NCBI GenBank assembly: GCA_000403495.2
Contig: KE159810.1
Span: forward strand, 1,012,951-1,076,950
Reading direction: 5' to 3'
Origin: Lachnospiraceae bacterium 10-1
GTDB taxonomy: Bacteria > Bacillota > Clostridia > Lachnospirales > Lachnospiraceae
Length of the DNA stretch: 64,000 nt
Both the position numbers and the translations under genes were made by a program. Below the pieces are notes generated by a model, which was not told where the DNA came from, made no database searches, and saw only the letters and a list, made by a program, of their open reading frames with translations. Below are positions 35,679 through 44,893 of this stretch, in pieces (position 1 is the first letter of the stretch; each line of letters begins with the position of its first letter).

Positions 35679-36443
35679 TCACATGTTTCCACACAAAAAA
35701 TCTTTCATTACACCAAAAAATTCCCGCATCATGTTGTTCAGTTGTAAGAAGGGTTCCCCTTTTGCCGAGATTCCGTGTACATCGGTATAGCCTGCCTTTT
35801 GAGCGATCTTTTCTGCACGGAAAACGTGAAAATTGTTGCTGACTACGCCTACAGAATCATTTGCCTCATCTAAAAACTCCGCTGAAAATGTCAGGTTTTG
35901 AAAAGTATTTACCGACTTGTCCTCTTTTGTAATTCTGGATGGATCAATCCCTTTTTCCACCAGATAGTCATACATGCCCTGGGCCTCCGATATGTGTTCA
36001 TCCGGGCCCTGTCCTCCAGAGACTATCACTTGTGTATCCGGATTTTCTTCTAAGTAGCGTATCGCCTCATCCAGCCTGTATTGTAATGCTTTCGAAGGCC
36101 CGCCGGACTTCATCTGGGCTCCTAACACCACAAGATAGTCAAGCCCCTCCGGTCCCTTTTTTGAAAAGCCGCTTAAAATGCATCCTTCCGTTATTATAAA
36201 TAAAATGCCTGATACACATACAAGCAATATAAAAAGTCTTCTAAACCACCTTGGAAAATGCGCCTCCCAGATTCCCTTTTTTAGAAGAATACCCCAAAGA
36301 ATGGCAAAAAGTCCAAGAAACAGCCATATAAAATAAAAATTAGTCCCATGCCCTACAAAAAATGCAATACAGACAAAATAGACCAAACATAATATTCCTG
36401 ATAAAATTAAAATCAAATACACTGCCCTTTCCTCCTTAAGCAT
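35679..36443 (-). CDS. YdcF-family membrane protein (DUF218)
   Basis: This 254-residue protein has three or four N-terminal helices (about 8-90) and a C-terminal DUF218 domain (about 100-250). The domain reads LDYLVVLGAQMKSGGPSKALQYRLDEAIRYLEENPDTQVIVSGGQG, then ISEAQGMYDYLVEKGIDPSRITKEDKSVNTFQNL and VVSNNFHVFRA. Relatives (YdcF, SanA, ElyC) act in envelope or undecaprenyl-phosphate metabolism. The exact role is not known. Confidence 0.85.
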   Translation of the reverse strand: MLKEERAVYLILILSGILCLVYFVCIAFFVGHGTNFYFIWLFLGLFAILWGILLKKGIWEAHFPRWFRRLFILLVCVSGILFIITEGCILSGFSKKGPEGLDYLVVLGAQMKSGGPSKALQYRLDEAIRYLEENPDTQVIVSGGQGPDEHISEAQGMYDYLVEKGIDPSRITKEDKSVNTFQNLTFSAEFLDEANDSVGVVSNNFHVFRAEKIAQKAGYTDVHGISAKGEPFLQLNNMMREFFGVMKDFLCGNM

Positions 36444-36521
36444 GTTCTGCAGTTATTTTAACATCCAAAAGAAGAAAAGGGCGGAAATTAATAAAAATTT
36501 ATATAATTATTAATAGTTCTT

Positions 36522-38528
36522 TTAAATAACCTGTCTGACAATCCTGTAATATGTCCGTGCAGTTATCACATAGCTGATTCCATAGACAAAGACAAAAAGA
36601 AGTGAGACAAAAATCATTCCCATAGCCATAAGTAAATTGTCAAACAGCCCCAGTGCCGCCATCAGATTATTTACCATAAACATTCCCGCACAGGTATGAG
36701 AAATCGCACCGGCCAGCGGCAGGAGAAAAACCAGAAGCGTCTGTCTGTGTATAGTTCCTTTGATCTCCCTGTCGCTCATTCCCACTTTCTGCATAATGTC
36801 AAAACTTCCTTTATCTTCATATCCTTCTGAAATCTGCTTATAATACATAATAAGAAGCAGACAGGTAAAAAATACTGTTCCAAATATAATTCCTATAAAT
36901 AAAAGTCCTCCGTACATGGATTCCAGCTCTGCTCTTTGCGCTAAACCATCCAGACAGGATGTATATCCTTCCTGTCCTTTAAGCCAGATAAACAGCTCAT
37001 CTGCAAAATCCCGTTTCAGCTCATCCTCACCTTCTAATACAATCCCCACCTGCTGGCTAACCTCCGCTAAAAATTCCTCAATCTCAGTTACCCCGTTTTC
37101 TCTGGCAAATGCCTCCACACAGTCGTCAAGCGCCGCCTTATCTTTCACGATAAAAACAAACTCCGCACCAAAATCACTTCTGCCTGCTTTTGGAAAAGGA
37201 AACAGTTCTTTTATCTCCTCTGCAACCCTCATCTGACTTCCCATAAAGGAAACACTGTCATAACCAAAATCTTCCCCAGTAGCCAAAAACAGCACCTCGC
37301 CATCGTTTAGTGTTTTACTTTCATTCTCGATCCTGTTATAATCTTCTAACGTTAAAAAATATACTCCATAAGTATCTTCAAAGTCTCCATCCGGCAGCTT
37401 GGGCGCAAAATTATTTTCATCTTTGCTGCATGAAAAACGCCTGAAATCAAATACATCCACCCGCAGTCCTTTTATACCATATTTTTCTTCCAGCCTGCTT
37501 ACCTGTTTTTCCACATCCTCCTTAATCAGGCTTCCGGTTCCATAGTCTGCACGTATATCGTAAGGATAATCATGATGTGTAATGCCATCAAGCCCACAGT
37601 AAAGGGTGATTGTGCAGATCAGCGTAATAATTACCATTGTGGAAAAAATACAAATATTTGCAAGACTTGCCGCATTCTTTTTCATCCTGTAAAGCATACC
37701 TGAAATCGTCACAAAATTTTTCGACTGGTAATAAATCTTTTTATTCTCTTTCAGAATCCTGAGCAGCATAATGCTTCCGGATGTGAACAACAGATAAGTT
37801 CCAATTACAACCAAAAATACTGCCAGAAAAAAATCGGTAAATATCATGCTGTTTAATTCCGAGCTTATGGAAATTTTATACCCCAGTATCAGCACTACTG
37901 CACCTGATATCCCATAAAAGAAAATTCCCTTAGGCTGTTTTTCCCCTTTTTTACTGCCGGAGAGCAGCTCCACCGGCCTGGACTTTCTAATTTGAATCAG
38001 ACCGAAACATAAATTAATCAGGTATACAGCTACAAAAAACAAAAGTGTATCTTTAAACGCTTTCCAGGTAAACACAAATTCCACATTCAGCGGAAGATGG
38101 CTGACATGCAATAGCAGCAGAAAAAATAATTTAGAAAGCGCGCTTCCCAGTAAAATACCGCTGGCAGTGACAATCATATAAATCATTATTGTTTCAAGAA
38201 AAAGAAGAATTCCTATATGCCTTTTTTCCAGCCCCAATATACTGTATAATCCAAATTCTCTGCTGCGTCTCTTCACCAGAAAACTGTTTGCATAATACAA
38301 AAAAGGAATTAATATAATGCCAAGCAGCCCTCTTCCGATGCTGAGCAGCATCCATGCATAAGCTGCCCTGGGCAGTTCCCTGATCAGATCCTCATTATAT
38401 AAAATAGAGGAAAAAATAAAGTAAGTAAATGCGGAAAATGCTCCCACTGCCAGGTAGGGAAAATATACTGTTTTATTTTGCACTACTCCTTTTACTGCCA
38501 TAGAAGGCAGCAGCTTCCATTTATTCAT
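36522..38528 (-). CDS. bceB: Bce-type ABC transporter permease
   Basis: This 668-residue FtsX-family permease has ten helices and a large extracellular domain (about 310-500) between helices 7 and 8, the layout of BceB. BceAB transporters remove or sense peptides such as bacitracin that bind lipid II cycle intermediates. ATG 38528 follows AAGGAGGTGG; an in-frame extension from 38594 is spurious. It overlaps the ATPase gene by 8 bp. With the kinase and regulator upstream it makes a complete module. Confidence 0.9.
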   Translation of the reverse strand: MNKWKLLPSMAVKGVVQNKTVYFPYLAVGAFSAFTYFIFSSILYNEDLIRELPRAAYAWMLLSIGRGLLGIILIPFLYYANSFLVKRRSREFGLYSILGLEKRHIGILLFLETIMIYMIVTASGILLGSALSKLFFLLLLHVSHLPLNVEFVFTWKAFKDTLLFFVAVYLINLCFGLIQIRKSRPVELLSGSKKGEKQPKGIFFYGISGAVVLILGYKISISSELNSMIFTDFFLAVFLVVIGTYLLFTSGSIMLLRILKENKKIYYQSKNFVTISGMLYRMKKNAASLANICIFSTMVIITLICTITLYCGLDGITHHDYPYDIRADYGTGSLIKEDVEKQVSRLEEKYGIKGLRVDVFDFRRFSCSKDENNFAPKLPDGDFEDTYGVYFLTLEDYNRIENESKTLNDGEVLFLATGEDFGYDSVSFMGSQMRVAEEIKELFPFPKAGRSDFGAEFVFIVKDKAALDDCVEAFARENGVTEIEEFLAEVSQQVGIVLEGEDELKRDFADELFIWLKGQEGYTSCLDGLAQRAELESMYGGLLFIGIIFGTVFFTCLLLIMYYKQISEGYEDKGSFDIMQKVGMSDREIKGTIHRQTLLVFLLPLAGAISHTCAGMFMVNNLMAALGLFDNLLMAMGMIFVSLLFVFVYGISYVITARTYYRIVRQVI

Positions 38529-39318
38529 GCTCCACCTCCTTATCGCCCCTGCCGGTGGACTCCCCTTTCTCTGTCTGCAATATGGTAAGCGCATCTGAGA
38601 TCATTCGATACATAGAGTCATTGTTCTGGTTTCCTCTGTAAATCTGATGAAAAACACAGCCATCTTTGATAAACAACACACGTCCTGCGTGACTTGCTGC
38701 CTGAATACTGTGAGTTACCATCAAGATAGTCTGCCCTTCCCCGTTTATTTCTCCAAACAGCTTAAGCAGCTTTCCGGAAGCCTTAGAATCCAGTGCTCCC
38801 GTAGGTTCATCCGCCAGGATAATATCCGGCCGGGTAATCAAAGCCCGGCAAACCGCCGCTCTCTGCTTTTGTCCTCCGGATACCTCGTAAGGATATTTAT
38901 TAAGCAATTCATCAATTGCCAGCTTTTTTGCCAGCGGAAGAAGTCTCTCTTCCATATTTTCATACTTTTCGCCTGCCAGCACCAAAGGAAGAAAAATATT
39001 ATCCTTAAGGGACATGGTATCAAGCAGGTTAAAGTCCTGAAATACAAATCCCAGATGATCCCTTCTGAAAGCACAGATTTCCCTCTGCTTTACCTCTGCA
39101 AAATTCCTTCCATTCAATATCACGTGACCGCTGGTAGGCTTATCTAATGATGCCAGAATATTTAAAAGAGTTGTCTTTCCTGAACCTGACTCCCCCATAA
39201 TCGCCACATACTCTCCATCTTCCACAGAAAAATTCACATCATTTAAAGCGTTTACCTTAACAGCTCCAAATCGTGTAGTATATACCTTTTTAACATTCTT
39301 TACTTCTAAAAGTGCCAT
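38521..39318 (-). CDS. bceA: Bce-type ABC transporter ATP-binding protein
   Basis: This 265-residue ATPase pairs with the permease downstream. Walker A is GESGSGKTTLL, the signature is VSGGQKQRAAVCRAL, and Walker B is IILADEPTGALD. Q-loop VFQDFNLLD is as in lipoprotein/peptide exporters. It follows the histidine kinase by about 140 bp that hold a candidate response-regulator site. Specific drug cannot be inferred. Confidence 0.93.
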   Translation of the reverse strand: MALLEVKNVKKVYTTRFGAVKVNALNDVNFSVEDGEYVAIMGESGSGKTTLLNILASLDKPTSGHVILNGRNFAEVKQREICAFRRDHLGFVFQDFNLLDTMSLKDNIFLPLVLAGEKYENMEERLLPLAKKLAIDELLNKYPYEVSGGQKQRAAVCRALITRPDIILADEPTGALDSKASGKLLKLFGEINGEGQTILMVTHSIQAASHAGRVLFIKDGCVFHQIYRGNQNNDSMYRMISDALTILQTEKGESTGRGDKEVEHE

Positions 39319-39451
39319 ATCTGTTCTCCTTGTTCACTTTGAGTTTTCCAGGCGGCCTCCCTGCTGTCTTTTTACTTTCCTTACCTTCTTAATGATATAC
39401 AAAAAGGAAATGCTCTGCCATACATCCGGCTTACATTTCCCTCTTTCAATC

Positions 39452-39465
39452 TTACATTTTTGTCA
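39452..39465 (-). promoter_or_regulatory. Candidate Bce-type regulator box upstream of bceAB
   Basis: On the minus strand TGACA-AAAA-TGTAA matches the inverted repeat known for BceR-like regulators. It overlaps the end of the kinase gene and lies about 135 bp before the ATPase start. Confidence 0.65.
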
Positions 39466-40554
39466 CATACGCTGCTGAGTAAAGCCCAGAAAAACCCGGG
39501 TTCCTTTCCCTTCCTCTGATTTCACTATAAGGGTATGAGACAGCCGATCCACAATCTGCCGGCACAAATAAAGTCCTATACCTGTAGATTTTTTGTCCAT
39601 CCTTCCATTATATCCGGTAAATCCTCTTTCAAAAATCCGGGGAAGATCTTCTTTCCGAATCCCTATTCCGGTATCTTCTATCACCACATAATCAGCATTT
39701 TCCGCCTTTTTCTTCCCTGATGCGTCAGCTCCATAAATAGAAATTCCGCCCTTTTTGGTGTATTTCAACGCATTGGATAAAATCTGCTCCAGTACGAAAG
39801 TAATCCATTTTTCATCTGTAACAGCCATGCAGGAGAATTCTTCCATAGAAAAGTTTAAGCCGCTTCCAATGAATAATACTGCATACTTTTTAACCGCCTG
39901 CTTTACCATTTCATAAATATTCTGCTCTTTAAAAGAAAGATCAGCGGAAAAACTTTCAAGCCTTGCATAATGAAGCGCCATTTCAGCGTACTGCTCAATT
40001 TTAAACAATTCCTCTGAAGCTAAACGATTCATCTGCATACTTTTTCGCCCGCCTGTATTCTTCTGCACTGCCTGCAAGTCTTTCTGCTTTGGCGCTGTAC
40101 CATCCTTACCATCCTCTTCAAGAAGAAGATGCAGGGCCGCAATGGGTGTTTTAATCTGATGAATCCACATAGTGTAATAGTCAGCCATGTCTTTTTTTCT
40201 GATATCATATTCCGTAACAAGCTGACGCTTTTCTGCTTCTTGCGCAAGAATAATTTCCTGATAAAGCTTTTCCGGAAGGCTCAGCGGCATCTGTAGGTGC
40301 AGATCTCTTTCTTCCCTGTTTAAAATCAGCTCTGCCAGCTTTAAACATCTATCCCTATAGCGGAAAAAATCATAAATCCCATAAATAAAGCTGAAAAATA
40401 AGATTAAAAACAATCCATAAGACATATTTATGACGACATTGTCATAATGATACAATCCAGCTAGTACAAACAAAATCAATATATCGGCTCCATAACATAA
40501 TACATGGGGCATCTTTTCTTTTATATATGCTTTTATGATCTGCTTATTCCTCAA
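39463..40554 (-). CDS. bceS: Intramembrane-sensing histidine kinase (BceS-like)
   Basis: This 363-residue kinase has two close helices with almost no extracellular loop (about 15-60), so it likely reads the state of the transporter. The phosphorylated histidine is in MWIHQIKTPIAAL; the ATPase motifs are N-box LEQILSNALKY, G1 VIEDTGIGI and G2 TGIGLYLC. It begins at TTG 40554, overlapping the regulator gene by 11 bp after GGGGTGG. Both features support coupled synthesis. Confidence 0.92.
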   Translation of the reverse strand: MRNKQIIKAYIKEKMPHVLCYGADILILFVLAGLYHYDNVVINMSYGLFLILFFSFIYGIYDFFRYRDRCLKLAELILNREERDLHLQMPLSLPEKLYQEIILAQEAEKRQLVTEYDIRKKDMADYYTMWIHQIKTPIAALHLLLEEDGKDGTAPKQKDLQAVQKNTGGRKSMQMNRLASEELFKIEQYAEMALHYARLESFSADLSFKEQNIYEMVKQAVKKYAVLFIGSGLNFSMEEFSCMAVTDEKWITFVLEQILSNALKYTKKGGISIYGADASGKKKAENADYVVIEDTGIGIRKEDLPRIFERGFTGYNGRMDKKSTGIGLYLCRQIVDRLSHTLIVKSEEGKGTRVFLGFTQQRM

Positions 40555-41218
40555 GTTGATAGCCCACCCCTTTTCTGGTCAGTATCAAACTTTTCAGTCC
40601 CACATCCTCAAGCCTTTTTCTAAGGCGGTTTATATTTACTGTAAGGGTGTTTTCATCCACAAAACATTCATTGTCCCAAAGCCGCTTCATAATGTTTTCT
40701 CTGCTGACCACATTTCCTGCGTTTTCAAACAAAATCTGTATAATCCTGAACTCATTTTTTGTCAGTTCCAGCTTTTGCTCCTCATACAAAAGCGTCATAT
40801 CACCTAAACTTAAAATTACCCCATTATGCTCTAAGAGAGAGGACTTCCCCTTAATGGAATAGGCCCGCCGCAAAATTGCCTGCACCTTTGCCGAAAGAAT
40901 TTCCAGGTCAAAAGGCTTTACAATAAAATCGTCTCCTCCCATATTAATGGCCATCACCACATTCATATTATCGGAAGCGGAGGAAATGAAAATAATTGGT
41001 ACCTGAGAGATCTTCCTGATTTCTCCGCACCAATAGTATCCATTATAAAAAGGCAGTCCAATATCCATCAGCACCAGTTCAGGCAAAAAACGGTTAAAAT
41101 GAGCCAGCACATTTGCAAAATCTGCTGCGCACTCTATCTGATAGCCCCATCTTTCCAGGTGTATTTTTATTTTATCTGCTATTACTCTGTCATCCTCTAC
41201 TACCAGTATACGAAACAT
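40544..41218 (-). CDS. bceR: OmpR-type response regulator (BceR-like)
   Basis: This 224-residue regulator has a receiver domain (LVVEDDRVIADKIK, phosphoacceptor D in LVLMDIGLPFYNG, K in FIVKPF) and a C-terminal winged helix (KLELTKNEFRIIQILFENAGNVVSRENIMKRLW ... TVNINRLRKRLE). It is the partner of the kinase. Its likely target is the box at 39452-39465 before the transporter genes. Confidence 0.94.
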   Translation of the reverse strand: MFRILVVEDDRVIADKIKIHLERWGYQIECAADFANVLAHFNRFLPELVLMDIGLPFYNGYYWCGEIRKISQVPIIFISSASDNMNVVMAINMGGDDFIVKPFDLEILSAKVQAILRRAYSIKGKSSLLEHNGVILSLGDMTLLYEEQKLELTKNEFRIIQILFENAGNVVSRENIMKRLWDNECFVDENTLTVNINRLRKRLEDVGLKSLILTRKGVGYQLEE

Positions 41219-41353
41219 GCGGCCGATCCTCCTGATGCTTTTTATTATCTCACATATAATTTATTGCTGCCATACTTTTATTTTTTCTTATAATAAAAAG
41301 ACTCCTTTCTGAAAAGTTTTGCTTTTAACTCATCAAAAAGAAGTCCTTATTAC

Positions 41354-42199
41354 CTATTCTTTCACACCACCCAATGTGACGCCTGCAATAATATACTTTG
41401 ATAAGAACAAATATACTAAAATAATTGGAACAATTGCTATCATAATCATCATATATATCTTACCCATATCAAAGTTCATGTAATCTGCACCTCTTAGTGT
41501 AGCAATCAGTATTGGTACTGTCATTTTATTTTTAGACTGAATAACTAATGCCGGTACAAAATAATTATTCCATGAACCAACGAATGAAAAAATTGCCTGA
41601 ACTGCTATTGCCGGTTTCATAATTGGAATTATGATCCGATTAAACGTCCTGAATTCTTTAGAGCCATCAATTCTCGCCGCTTCCACCAATGATAAGGGAA
41701 GGGACGACTGCAGATAGCTATACATAAAATAAAAGACAGCCGGAGATGCAATAGACGGAACAATCAACGGGAGTAAGGTATCATACATTTTCATGTTTGT
41801 AATCAGTCTTAAAAACCCCATTGCTGTAACTTGCGTCGGCATTACAAGGATAGCCATGATAAAGGTAAATGCTACTTTCCTTAATTTAAAATCATATGCA
41901 TATAGGCCATAAGCTGTTAAAGCAGAAAAATAGGTACAAATTGCCGCACTGGAGCCTGAAACTATCAAACTGTTTAAGATTCCCCTGAACATTGGAAAAG
42001 TTCCGTCATTTGCCACATTTTTCAAGTTTTCAAAAAAATAACTTCCAGGAAATGCTGAAAATCCTTTTTGCAAATCCGCATGAGAGCGAGTTGCATTAAC
42101 TAAAAGAATATAAAAGAAAAACAAACACATAAATGAGAGTATAATAAGTACAACGTGTGCCAGAATACTTCTCATACGGCCAAATATTTTTGCATTCAT
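41354..42199 (-). CDS. Carbohydrate ABC transporter permease (MalG type)
   Basis: This 281-residue inner-membrane permease has six helices and the EAA loop LVEAARIDGSKEFRTFNRIIIPIMKPA for contact with the ATPase. It ends GGVKE, common in this family. It lies 14 bp after the companion permease. The importer probably brings in the oligosaccharide that the two divergent GH94 phosphorylases use. The ATPase is not encoded here and is likely shared. Confidence 0.93.
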   Translation of the reverse strand: MNAKIFGRMRSILAHVVLIILSFMCLFFFYILLVNATRSHADLQKGFSAFPGSYFFENLKNVANDGTFPMFRGILNSLIVSGSSAAICTYFSALTAYGLYAYDFKLRKVAFTFIMAILVMPTQVTAMGFLRLITNMKMYDTLLPLIVPSIASPAVFYFMYSYLQSSLPLSLVEAARIDGSKEFRTFNRIIIPIMKPAIAVQAIFSFVGSWNNYFVPALVIQSKNKMTVPILIATLRGADYMNFDMGKIYMMIMIAIVPIILVYLFLSKYIIAGVTLGGVKE

Positions 42200-42213
42200 A
42201 GCTTATCTCCTCC

Positions 42214-43152
42214 CTACTTTCTTTTCTTTTTTAAAGACGTTTTTTTACTGCCTGAATCATCATTATTCACCATGCGGTACACCATGAAGCATAATATGCC
42301 ACTGACAATAAACAGATAAACTGATAATGCGCCTGCCATACCATAATTATTGCTCTTCAAATGACTGTTCAGAAACATGATCAATGTCATGGATGTACGG
42401 TCCGGATTTCCCTGACCATTAGTCAAAATCTGAGGGACATCAAACATTTGAAGCCCACCGATAATAGAATTGATTAATGTATAGGCAAGTATAGGTCTAA
42501 TCAGTGGAAGTGTAATACGGAAAAATCTTTGAATACTATTACACCCATCTATTTCAGATGCTTCAAATATATCAGGGCTGATTCCCATAATTGCAGCCAT
42601 CAGCATAATTGTCGTATTTCCAAACCACATCAGGAAATTCATAAGCCCAACCAGTGACCTTGTTCCAAGAACGGAACCCATAAAATCAATCGGCTCATTC
42701 AGCCATCCCAAAGACATTAAAATAGAATTGATCGGCCCATTCGTAGAAAATAAAGTAAAAAACAACATTGCAAACGCTGATGCCATAATCAGATTTGGCA
42801 GATATATCACAACTTTAAAAAACTGTGTTCCATGAATTTTCAGGCGGGCATCCACAAACCATTCGGCAAGCAGTAATGCAATTACAATCTGTGGTATAAA
42901 TCCTATGATCCATAGAATCAAAGTGTTTCCCGCATACTTTAGCATATCTGATTTTAATAAACTGACATAATTATCTATTCCTATAAAATTCGGTCCAATT
43001 TCTTTAATCCCCGAACGATAATATTCAAAAAAGCTATACCGGATTGTATCCATCAAAGGAATAAAAGAAAAAATGAAAAAACTGGCAAAAAAGGGAAGAA
43101 TAAAGAAATATCCCCATTTTGCATAATTTATTTTTTTACTTTTTTGTTTCAT
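42214..43152 (-). CDS. Carbohydrate ABC transporter permease (MalF type)
   Basis: This 312-residue permease has six helices. The EAA loop is IFEASEIDGCNSIQRFFRITLPLIRP. It comes between the substrate-binding protein and the MalG-type permease. A 12-bp hairpin at 43181-43209 separates it from the binding-protein gene, as often seen to keep the binding protein in excess. Confidence 0.93.
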   Translation of the reverse strand: MKQKSKKINYAKWGYFFILPFFASFFIFSFIPLMDTIRYSFFEYYRSGIKEIGPNFIGIDNYVSLLKSDMLKYAGNTLILWIIGFIPQIVIALLLAEWFVDARLKIHGTQFFKVVIYLPNLIMASAFAMLFFTLFSTNGPINSILMSLGWLNEPIDFMGSVLGTRSLVGLMNFLMWFGNTTIMLMAAIMGISPDIFEASEIDGCNSIQRFFRITLPLIRPILAYTLINSIIGGLQMFDVPQILTNGQGNPDRTSMTLIMFLNSHLKSNNYGMAGALSVYLFIVSGILCFMVYRMVNNDDSGSKKTSLKKKRK

Positions 43153-43180
43153 AAATTATCATTCCTTTCTCTAAACTTAT

Positions 43181-43209
43181 AACTGTGGTGCAGCATGTGC
43201 ACCACAGTT
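43181..43209 (-). repeat. Perfect hairpin between binding protein and permease genes
   Basis: AACTGTGGTGCA (43181-43192) pairs perfectly with TGCACCACAGTT (43198-43209) with a 5-nt loop. There is no T run, so an mRNA stabiliser or partial terminator is more likely than full termination. Confidence 0.75.
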
Positions 43210-43220
43210 TACTGCACAAT

Positions 43221-44600
43221 TTATTCCGGCCACTTAATCTCACTGATTTCTGGATATCTTTCTTTAATTGCTGTTTCAAAATTTGATTTTGCCTTATCAA
43301 AATCAACACTGCCCTGGAAATAATCACTAAAGCTATTCTGAATCAGTTCAACACATCCCTGATCATAAGCGGAGAGCGGTGCAATTACAATATTTTCCGC
43401 AACCGGAGCAAAATACTTAAATGCATTTTGTCCTCCAAGAAACGCAGATGCAAAGGTTTTATCATCTGTAGCTGCCGCCTGCATGCTGGTACGTGTATTC
43501 GTAAAATCTGTATAATCTTTGGAAATCTTTAATAAATTTTCTTTATCCGCAGTTACCGAAAGAATAATATCCTTTACATACTGTGGATTATCTGTGCCCG
43601 TACATGCATGAACATATGAACCCCCCCAATTATATTCCTGCGGCGGATTGGTAACAGCCCATGCGCCATCTCCTCCGTCCCAGTTTGGTTTTAATGTAAA
43701 GTCAATTCCCCATGCCGGGAAAAGAAATGCAAATACTTTAGATGCCGATCCCATTGCCTGATTCCAGTCAGCATTCCATTGTCCTTTTACAGACTTATCA
43801 AGATATCCGGCATCCAGCCATTCTTTGGAATCATTTATCCAATTCATAATTTGCTGGTCAACATTAATTACCGTTTCACCTTCTGCAACCCAGGGTGCTG
43901 AAATGCTGTTTCCATATAAACGGAAAGTATCCGCATAAGATGCAAATGTATAATATCCTTTTGCCTTTAGCTCTTCCGCAGTCGTCTTTATTGTATCCCA
44001 ATCCTTTACCTTTTCTCCAATTGCCTCTGGATCATCTGTCCCAAATACTTCAATGGCAATATCCCGTCTATATACCAACAGCCCCGGGCAGCACTGCCAT
44101 GTGGAACCCCTCTGCACACCGTTTGCATCAGATGCTGTTACTTTTGTAAAGCTATATTGATCTGCCAAATCCGTATCAGGGTTTATGCCAAGATCAACAA
44201 GGGGCATGGCAACATCTGCGTCCGCATCTGTATACTTATTGACATAATCCGTCTCCGATAAAAAGATATCAATTTTGTCATCATCTGCTGCACTTGCCTG
44301 ATTAAGGAGTGCTTCATCAAGCTTCTGCTGATAAACACCATCCTGATTCGGGTTAATGATCCAGTGAATTTCTGTTCCATCTTTTAATGTGGTCACCGTT
44401 CCATCTGCCGACGTTTCTTTTACTTCCGGATAAACAGCTTCCACTCTCTCACGAAATTCGTTATTCCAGCAGTAGATATTAATTACTTTGCCTTCTGTGT
44501 TTGTTGTACCGGAACCTTGATCAGTTGATTTTCCGCATCCTGCCAATGAACCTGCTGCAACAGCCGCCATCAGCAAAATACTGATTAGTTTCTTTTTCAT
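43221..44600 (-). CDS. Extracellular solute-binding lipoprotein (sugar)
   Basis: This 459-residue family 1 binding protein has a lipobox in LLMAAVAAGSLAGCGKS, with lipid-modified Cys at about residue 22. It then carries a typical two-lobe fold with VINIYCWNNEFRERVE, IDIFLSETDYVNKY and WQCCPGLLVYRRDIA. A Trp-rich cleft suggests an oligosaccharide ligand. It is divergent from two GH94 genes. The Cys-Cys in WQCCPG is unusual but may form no bond. Confidence 0.9.
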   Translation of the reverse strand: MKKKLISILLMAAVAAGSLAGCGKSTDQGSGTTNTEGKVINIYCWNNEFRERVEAVYPEVKETSADGTVTTLKDGTEIHWIINPNQDGVYQQKLDEALLNQASAADDDKIDIFLSETDYVNKYTDADADVAMPLVDLGINPDTDLADQYSFTKVTASDANGVQRGSTWQCCPGLLVYRRDIAIEVFGTDDPEAIGEKVKDWDTIKTTAEELKAKGYYTFASYADTFRLYGNSISAPWVAEGETVINVDQQIMNWINDSKEWLDAGYLDKSVKGQWNADWNQAMGSASKVFAFLFPAWGIDFTLKPNWDGGDGAWAVTNPPQEYNWGGSYVHACTGTDNPQYVKDIILSVTADKENLLKISKDYTDFTNTRTSMQAAATDDKTFASAFLGGQNAFKYFAPVAENIVIAPLSAYDQGCVELIQNSFSDYFQGSVDFDKAKSNFETAIKERYPEISEIKWPE

Positions 44601-44893
44601 TAAAAAATCCTCCTTATTAATTTTATGAAGTTAGAATACTCTTCAACTTCGCATTGATTAATACGCTTAAAATATAACGCTTTTTTTCAGATGAATATAT
44701 TATAGTTTTTAACAAAATATCAGATTCTTGATGTAATTTATTAACCTGTATTTATCTGCTGTTTAAAAGAATTGTACATATATTTTAGGTCATGATTCTG
44801 ATATTTTTCTCATGTATTTTGTTTTCATGAGATAAGAAAATCTTTACTATTTTAAATATGATTTTTATATTCAGTTAAGGAAAGGAGCTAAAA

